Shown here piece by piece: positions 15,707 through 19,155 of a DNA stretch of 19,155 nt; the stretch's first letter is position 1; each line of letters starts with the position of its first letter. The stretch is from assembly GCA_049589355.1 (NCBI GenBank), contig JBAWAP010000304.1:1-19155 (forward strand). The letters are read 5' to 3'. The notes beneath the pieces are model-generated. The model saw only the letters and a list, made by a program, of their open reading frames with translations, was not told the DNA's origin and searched no databases. A program made the position numbers and the translations under genes. The DNA comes from JBAWAP01 sp049589355 (GTDB taxonomy: Bacteria; Chloroflexota; Anaerolineae; VGOG01).

Positions 15707-16285
15707 TTGGCTGAAGAGATGAAAGCTTTAGTTTCCAGGCTCGCAGAATACCTTAAAATGTCGGAACAACAGCTTTGGTGCTTTCACAAGTACGAATCAC
15801 AGGTTGAGGGATGGTTTAAGGGCGAAATGCTCTGCTTTCTTGAACAGGAGAAGCTTGCAAGTCGCTTGCCCGACTTTGAACGGGAGAAGTTGGTTCACGT
15901 TGGTGATAAACGCATGAACGTAGATGTAGTGTTACAATTGGACAAATCGGGTAGCACCCCCCTATCATGGGTTGAGCTGAAGCACTGGCATATAGGAACT
16001 CAGAATAACATCTATTTTGGCAGCGACTGGTATTTTAAGACTGCCAACCACAGCTCTTGCGTCAAACGCGAGGTCGAGAAACTACTAAAGATACCCGAAG
16101 ATGGTGACAAATTCATGCTCGTGCTTCTTACCAAGAATCCAGGTTCCGGAGAGTGGAATTCTGGAGTCAAAGAGTTCAACACCAAGTTCTCTCCACTGTT
16201 CGTACGTTCCTTGACGGATCCCAGCGATTACCCAGACTTCTTCTTTCTTGGTCTGCTACATGTGCCCGAAGAAGGTCAGCACTGA
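15707..16285 (+). CDS. PD-(D/E)XK-like protein of unknown family (cassette cargo)
   Basis: A 192-residue protein starting at TTG 15707, chosen because AGGAAGGAG (15691-15699) ends seven bases upstream; ATG 15719 is the alternative. KRMNVDVVLQLD (Asp73) and LSWVELKHWHIG (Glu90, Lys92) give a clear Asp ... Glu-x-Lys nuclease-like core with an upstream Glu40 on a helix. A later strand KFMLVLLTKNPG fits the fold. No substrate can be assigned. It is the only gene between the minimal junction and repeat F. Confidence 0.6.
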   Translation: MAEEMKALVSRLAEYLKMSEQQLWCFHKYESQVEGWFKGEMLCFLEQEKLASRLPDFEREKLVHVGDKRMNVDVVLQLDKSGSTPLSWVELKHWHIGTQNNIYFGSDWYFKTANHSSCVKREVEKLLKIPEDGDKFMLVLLTKNPGSGEWNSGVKEFNTKFSPLFVRSLTDPSDYPDFFFLGLLHVPEEGQH

Positions 16286-16301
16286 GGTTCCGCGCGAGGG
16301 C

Positions 16302-16538
16302 GCATAGCAAGTCGATGGTGTGCCCTGAAAGCTGTCGTCTGCTAGCCGGTGAGAGTCCGGTCGTGGCTTCGCCGGGAGCCTGTCCTGGGCTTGCCGAAGG
16401 GCGGAGCCGAACGGTAACTGCTAGGAGGTCACGTAGCAGGCTTCCAGTGCATCAAAAGTTTCGTATAAGCATTATGCGTCAAGATTGACGCTATAAGGGC
16501 TTCATGGTGTCAATAACGTCGTATAAGCATTGTTGGGC
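16302..16538 (+). repeat. Intercassette repeat copy F (attC-like, 237 bp)
   Basis: It runs from GCATAGC (16302-16308) to GTTGGGC (16532-16538). The 3' half is canonical, with CGTATAAGCATT twice and the hairpin GCGTCAA/TTGACGC at 16476-16491. It is the longest copy because a dispersed repeat is inserted in the RNA part. Confidence 0.8.
16313..16450 (+). ncRNA. Conserved structured RNA (copy F) with dispersed-repeat insertion
   Basis: P3 CCGG TGAGAGT CCGG; P4 CGTGGC with GTCACG, where a G/T wobble and a T/A pair keep the stem; P2 CTGCTA/TAGCAG. The P4 arm contains GAGCCTGTCCTGGGCTTGCC (about 16376-16395), the reverse strand of a CCTTCGGCAAGCCCAGGACA dispersed repeat. The insertion is confined to the peripheral arm. 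Confidence 0.55.
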
Positions 16539-17274
16539 GCACGATAATTCCATCAGCGTCACACAGCCCAGAAACACGTATAAGGGTAAAAGACCTATGC
16601 AGAATATTCGCCTACAGTACACATCTTGGGAAGAAATGCCCACAGAAGTCCAGGCGCTCTTTGTGCAGTGGATGGACAACCGTGCAGAGCAGGGACGGGC
16701 TTTCTATGAGTTGTATTTCTACTGGTTTAACATTGCTCACGAATTGGGCCACGCCCTGCGCGCTTATTATGGCACAAGCGACACCAGCCATTGGGGCGAA
16801 GAAACAGCCGTAAATGAGTTTGCGGTTGCATATTGGAAGGGGCGGGGGGAAGCAGAACGGCTTTTACACTTGCGCGAATTGGTCGGCGACGCATTTGGCA
16901 GGCTGGAAGACCCTGTGCCACCTGACGAGGGCCGGTCTAGTTATTTTGATACGCATTATTCGGAACTCAGCTCAAAGCCATCGGCATACGGTCACTACCA
17001 ATTCAGTATGGTTCTAACTGCACTGGGTAAACAGTTAGACATTGCTCAAGTATTGCACACACTGATCATGCCCCAAGCCCACGAAGCGGCTCCGCCACCC
17101 GCTGCCCCTTATTCTGTAATCAACGCTGATCTTCCAGCGCGTATCGTCAACGACATGCGCGATTACCTTGCTTCTTATGGAGTTGGTCTGCCCGAAATAC
17201 AAGTCGTGCGTTCATTTTCGCCAATGATTCAGTTCATAGATTGGGATTGATTGAAAGACAAAAGTGCGCTCAAC
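16532..17274 (+). mobile_element. Gene cassette (ImmA/IrrE-like) with 11-bp inverted complementary ends
   Basis: GTTGGGCGCAC (16532-16542) and GTGCGCTCAAC (17264-17274) are reverse complements at 10 of 11 positions. GCAC lies outside the conserved box. Confidence 0.65.
16597..17250 (+). CDS. ImmA/IrrE-like zinc metallopeptidase-fold protein (cassette cargo)
   Basis: A 217-residue protein with FNIAHELGHALRAYYG, an HExxH zinc site (His48, Glu49, His52), followed by HWGEETAVNEFAVAYWKG, where a glutamate (about 74) fits the third ligand of gluzincin-type ImmA/IrrE proteins. ImmA-type proteases cleave repressors and control mobile elements or stress responses, usually beside their repressor gene; no HTH partner is present here. 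I chose ATG 16597 after AAGGG. The longer frame from ATG 16504 reads through the repeat and is not conserved-looking. Confidence 0.7.
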   Translation: MQNIRLQYTSWEEMPTEVQALFVQWMDNRAEQGRAFYELYFYWFNIAHELGHALRAYYGTSDTSHWGEETAVNEFAVAYWKGRGEAERLLHLRELVGDAFGRLEDPVPPDEGRSSYFDTHYSELSSKPSAYGHYQFSMVLTALGKQLDIAQVLHTLIMPQAHEAAPPPAAPYSVINADLPARIVNDMRDYLASYGVGLPEIQVVRSFSPMIQFIDWD

Positions 17275-17455
17275 AACTCGCTGGTGTGTCCTGAAAGCTG
17301 TCGTCTGCTAATCGGTGGAAGTCCGGTCGTGGTAACTGCCAGGAGGCCACGCAGTAGGCATCCAGTGCAGCAAAAGTTTCGTAGAAGCATTATGCGTCAA
17401 AATTGATGCGATAAAAGTTCATGGTGTTAATAACGGCGTAAAAGCATTGTTAGCC
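17268..17455 (+). repeat. Intercassette repeat copy G (attC-like, 188 bp)
   Basis: It runs from GCTCAAC (17268-17274), a perfect RYYYAAC match, to GTTAGCC (17449-17455). The first tandem motif reads CGTAGAAGCATT, the second GCGTAAAAGCATT, and the hairpin is GCGTCAA/TTGATGC. It ends at the start of the restriction-modification cassette. Confidence 0.8.
17279..17368 (+). ncRNA. Conserved structured RNA (copy G)
   Basis: P3 is ATCGG TGGAAGT CCGGT with one wobble. P4 is CGTGGT with GCCACG, pairing through T/G. The 3' strand of P2 has changed to CAGTAG, so P2 is weakened in this copy. Confidence 0.55.
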
Positions 17456-17481
17456 TGCTGCCCACCGGTCCAGATTCAGTG

Positions 17482-17508
17482 TATAATAGCGGTACAATTT
17501 GATGTACC
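17482..17508 (+). promoter_or_regulatory. Promoter -10 and adjacent palindromic operator-like site of the methyltransferase gene
   Basis: A perfect TATAAT (17482-17487) lies 47 bases before the ATG; the -35 region is weak. Immediately downstream, GGTACA (17491-17496) and TGTACC (17503-17508) form a perfect inverted repeat with a 6-base spacer, centred about where transcription would start. This is a good position for a repressor, possibly autoregulation. In contrast, no comparable promoter is evident in the other cassettes. Confidence 0.5.
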
Positions 17509-17534
17509 ACGTTTTCATACTCAAGGAGACGAGA

Positions 17535-18536
17535 ATGGGGCAACAACTCGCATTATTCGTTGATACCGATGTTCAGAAGGCAAAACGCCGAAGGTCTGCG
17601 GGACGAACTCGTGAACAGGTCAATAGATTAGATCTTGACCAGCAGACCAGGGAGAGAATATTGCCTCTGTGCAGACTCAGTTATGGGGAAATCTGGGAAG
17701 ACCCCGTCAACGGGCACAAAGTAGGTGTTCTTGATGCTACAAAGCTCGATGATGTCAGAGATATGATGGCAGGCGAAAAGACATCTCTGGTGATAAATGA
17801 TCCACCTTACAACGTTATGGTCGGGAATGCAAACACGTGGAATCTATCAAAGACGAGTCTAGAAGCTTATCTGGATTTCTCAAGAATGTGGGTAAGCAAT
17901 GCCATAACTGTGATGAAAGCCGATGCTCACTTTTACGTCTGGATGGGAGCAGATTACAAAGACGATTTTCAGCCGTTGCCGGACTTTATGATAATGATGC
18001 GTGAATTCGAACAGTTGAAACCTCGAAATCTAATCACCATGAGAAATCAAAGGGGATACGGGACTCAGAAGAACTGGATGTGGGTAAGGCAGGAGCTCTT
18101 ATACTACACGCGAGGTAACCCTGATTTCTTTGTAGTGTATACTGATATCCCCAAAGTCGTGAAAGGATATTACAAAAATGTGAATGGCAGATTGACAGAG
18201 AATCTTGAAAGAAGCAAGTCAGACACGATACGACCAGGTAATGTCTGGTTTGATATTCAGCAGGTTTTCTACCGAATGGAAGAAAATGTTCCTGGCTGCT
18301 ATGCTCAGAAACCCCTCAAGGCGATAGAGAGGATCATCGAGTCTAGTAGCACGGAAAACGATTTGATTGTTGATTTCTTTGCACATTCAGGCACAACGCT
18401 CATTGCAGGAGAGAGATTGGGCCGAAGAGTATACACCTTTGACATCGACCCGATTTTCGCGGAAATAACGATCAGAAGATTGGAGAACTATCGGGGAACT
18501 GGAAAAACAGGTTGGCAATGGCGCAATCCATTATAA
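17535..18536 (+). CDS. Type II DNA methyltransferase, N6-adenine, beta-type motif order
   Basis: A 333-residue S-adenosylmethionine-dependent DNA methyltransferase. The catalytic motif NDPPYNV (about 88-94) comes first, then the probable target-recognition region (about 140-240), CYAQKPLKAIERII (about 255-268) and the cofactor motif FFAHSGTTLIAGERLG (about 281-296) near the C-terminus. This is the beta-class order, and DPPY favours adenine N6. Start ATG 17535 follows AAGGAG at 17523. The N-terminus is basic (KAKRRRSAGRTRE). With the nuclease gene at 18619 it forms a probable restriction-modification pair with its own promoter. The recognition sequence cannot be read from the protein by eye. 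Confidence 0.88.
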   Translation: MGQQLALFVDTDVQKAKRRRSAGRTREQVNRLDLDQQTRERILPLCRLSYGEIWEDPVNGHKVGVLDATKLDDVRDMMAGEKTSLVINDPPYNVMVGNANTWNLSKTSLEAYLDFSRMWVSNAITVMKADAHFYVWMGADYKDDFQPLPDFMIMMREFEQLKPRNLITMRNQRGYGTQKNWMWVRQELLYYTRGNPDFFVVYTDIPKVVKGYYKNVNGRLTENLERSKSDTIRPGNVWFDIQQVFYRMEENVPGCYAQKPLKAIERIIESSSTENDLIVDFFAHSGTTLIAGERLGRRVYTFDIDPIFAEITIRRLENYRGTGKTGWQWRNPL

Positions 18537-18618
18537 CTATGTTTCTGCTAACCGCTACCTGGGCTTGTTCAGTTTGGCCCCACGAGTTTTCGGTCAAATC
18601 TGGGGAGAAAAGCACATC

Positions 18619-19071
18619 ATGGACTTGGATCCCAGATTTCAGAAACCAGACAAGTCGCTTGATCCAGAATATGATGGGGAATATGACCTTTGGATTGAAG
18701 GGGTAAAGGTTGAAGTCAAGTCTTCACGAGCAATACATACCAAGAAACGAGGTGGCCTCGTTTCCAAGGCTTTGAGATATGGGGGCGATGAACCATTCTG
18801 GATGAACTTTCAACAGTTAAAGCTCGATGCTTGCGATGTTTTCATATTTATCGGCGTATGGGTTGATAGAATAGTTTACTGGGTTGTGTCGAACGAGGAT
18901 GCCAAGAGAAACGAGTACTTGAGCTACCAGCACAGAGGTGGGATTGAGTATCAAATTGGGGTAACCGATAAGAACTTACAGGAGTTCGGACGCTTTCAAA
19001 CCGATCCCGAGCAGTTGGGGGATACTGTAACTTTATCTGCTAGTTTTCGGCCTGATGTGAGGCCCGGGTGA
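18619..19071 (+). CDS. Probable type II restriction endonuclease partner of the methyltransferase
   Basis: A 150-residue protein with EYDLWIEGVKVEVKSSRAI, in which Asp23 ... Glu32-x-Lys34 forms a PD-(D/E)XK active site. Position right after the methyltransferase on the same strand supports the restriction role. ATG 18619 follows GGGGAG with rather long spacing; TTG 18565 would add 18 residues. The rest (DVFIFIGVWVDRIVYWVV) fits the alpha/beta core. It is short for a complete endonuclease but within range for small type II enzymes. Confidence 0.7.
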   Translation: MDLDPRFQKPDKSLDPEYDGEYDLWIEGVKVEVKSSRAIHTKKRGGLVSKALRYGGDEPFWMNFQQLKLDACDVFIFIGVWVDRIVYWVVSNEDAKRNEYLSYQHRGGIEYQIGVTDKNLQEFGRFQTDPEQLGDTVTLSASFRPDVRPG

Positions 19072-19093
19072 TTTGCCAAAATGGCCGTCATGA

Positions 19094-19134
19094 TGCATTC
19101 TTAAGGCACTACTAACCTTTGAAAGGAGAATGCA
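19094..19134 (+). promoter_or_regulatory. Inverted repeat overlapping the ribosome site of the next gene
   Basis: TGCATTCT (19094-19101) and AGAATGCA (19127-19134) are perfect reverse complements with a 25-base loop. The 3' arm overlaps the end of AAAGGAG (19122-19128), so the hairpin could limit ribosome access. It could alternatively be the end of a mobile element. Confidence 0.35.
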
Positions 19135-19136
19135 CC

Positions 19137-19155
19137 ATGATCGGCTTAACCAACT
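19137..19155 (+). CDS. Start of an unidentified gene (3' partial)
   Basis: ATG 19137 follows a strong AAAGGAG with eight-base spacing. Only MIGLTN is visible, so no family can be given. Confidence 0.45.

Noticed and set aside
16504..16596. N-terminal extension of the ImmA/IrrE-like gene from ATG 16504.
   Set aside because: It translates the repeat end (ATGGTGTCAATAACG and onward) and lacks a ribosome site; ATG 16597 begins the protein-like part.
11854..17455. CRISPR array.
   Set aside because: The repeats are 180-240 bp and are separated by whole genes, not by short spacers, and no cas genes are visible.
18540..18552. CTGCTAACC as the end box of the last cassette.
   Set aside because: Only six bases agree with the cassette start GTTAGCC at 17449, and the position would separate the methyltransferase from its nuclease without any repeat body.

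Overview
This 19.2 kb window probably comes from a Chloroflexota (Anaerolineae-like) bacterium. The support is indirect. The first protein is a secreted repeat protein with a DUF11-like domain that ends in a HLPLLMK-type tail common in that phylum. The glycoside hydrolase and the dispersed TTCGACTGGGCTCAGTGC-type repeats fit the same group. Every gene I accept lies on the + strand.

Layout. 1-1433: 3' part of a secreted beta-propeller-like protein, then a terminator. 1560-2668: a promoter-like site, half of a dispersed repeat interrupted by a 113-bp MITE, an isoprenylcysteine-methyltransferase-family gene flanked by a 12-bp inverted repeat, and a truncated copy of a structured-RNA repeat. 2720-5644: a GH3 beta-glucosidase with a PA14 insert and in-frame copies of a 24-bp dispersed repeat. 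6004-11747: a three-gene operon (NACHT NTPase, large helical HEAT-like protein, 171-aa protein) that looks like an uncharacterised defence or signalling system. 11854 to the end: a head-to-tail array of small single-gene cassettes. They encode an Mrr-like nuclease, a uracil-DNA-glycosylase-like protein, three PD-(D/E)XK-like proteins, an ImmA/IrrE-like metalloprotease and a DNA methyltransferase plus nuclease pair.

The most unusual feature is the element between cassettes. Most are about 180-240 bp, start with an RYYYAAC-like box (GCCTAAC, GCTCAAC) and end with a GTTRRRY-like box (GTTGGGC, GTTAGGC), as integron attC sites do. In four cassettes the bases at the cassette start are the reverse complement of the bases at that same cassette's end over 11-14 bp (1831/2577, 13260/13989, 15104/15651, 16532/17264). 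This marks gene plus repeat as a discrete mobile unit, probably with a circular intermediate. Each full repeat also holds a conserved structured RNA of about 90-140 nt with compensatory base changes in its stems. From memory it resembles the HEARO/omega-RNA class that guides IscB nucleases. No integrase, transposase or IscB gene is in the window, so any mobilising enzyme or RNA partner must act in trans.

All family names come from motif reading without a database search. The cassette boundaries, inverted repeats and RNA covariation were read directly from the sequence.
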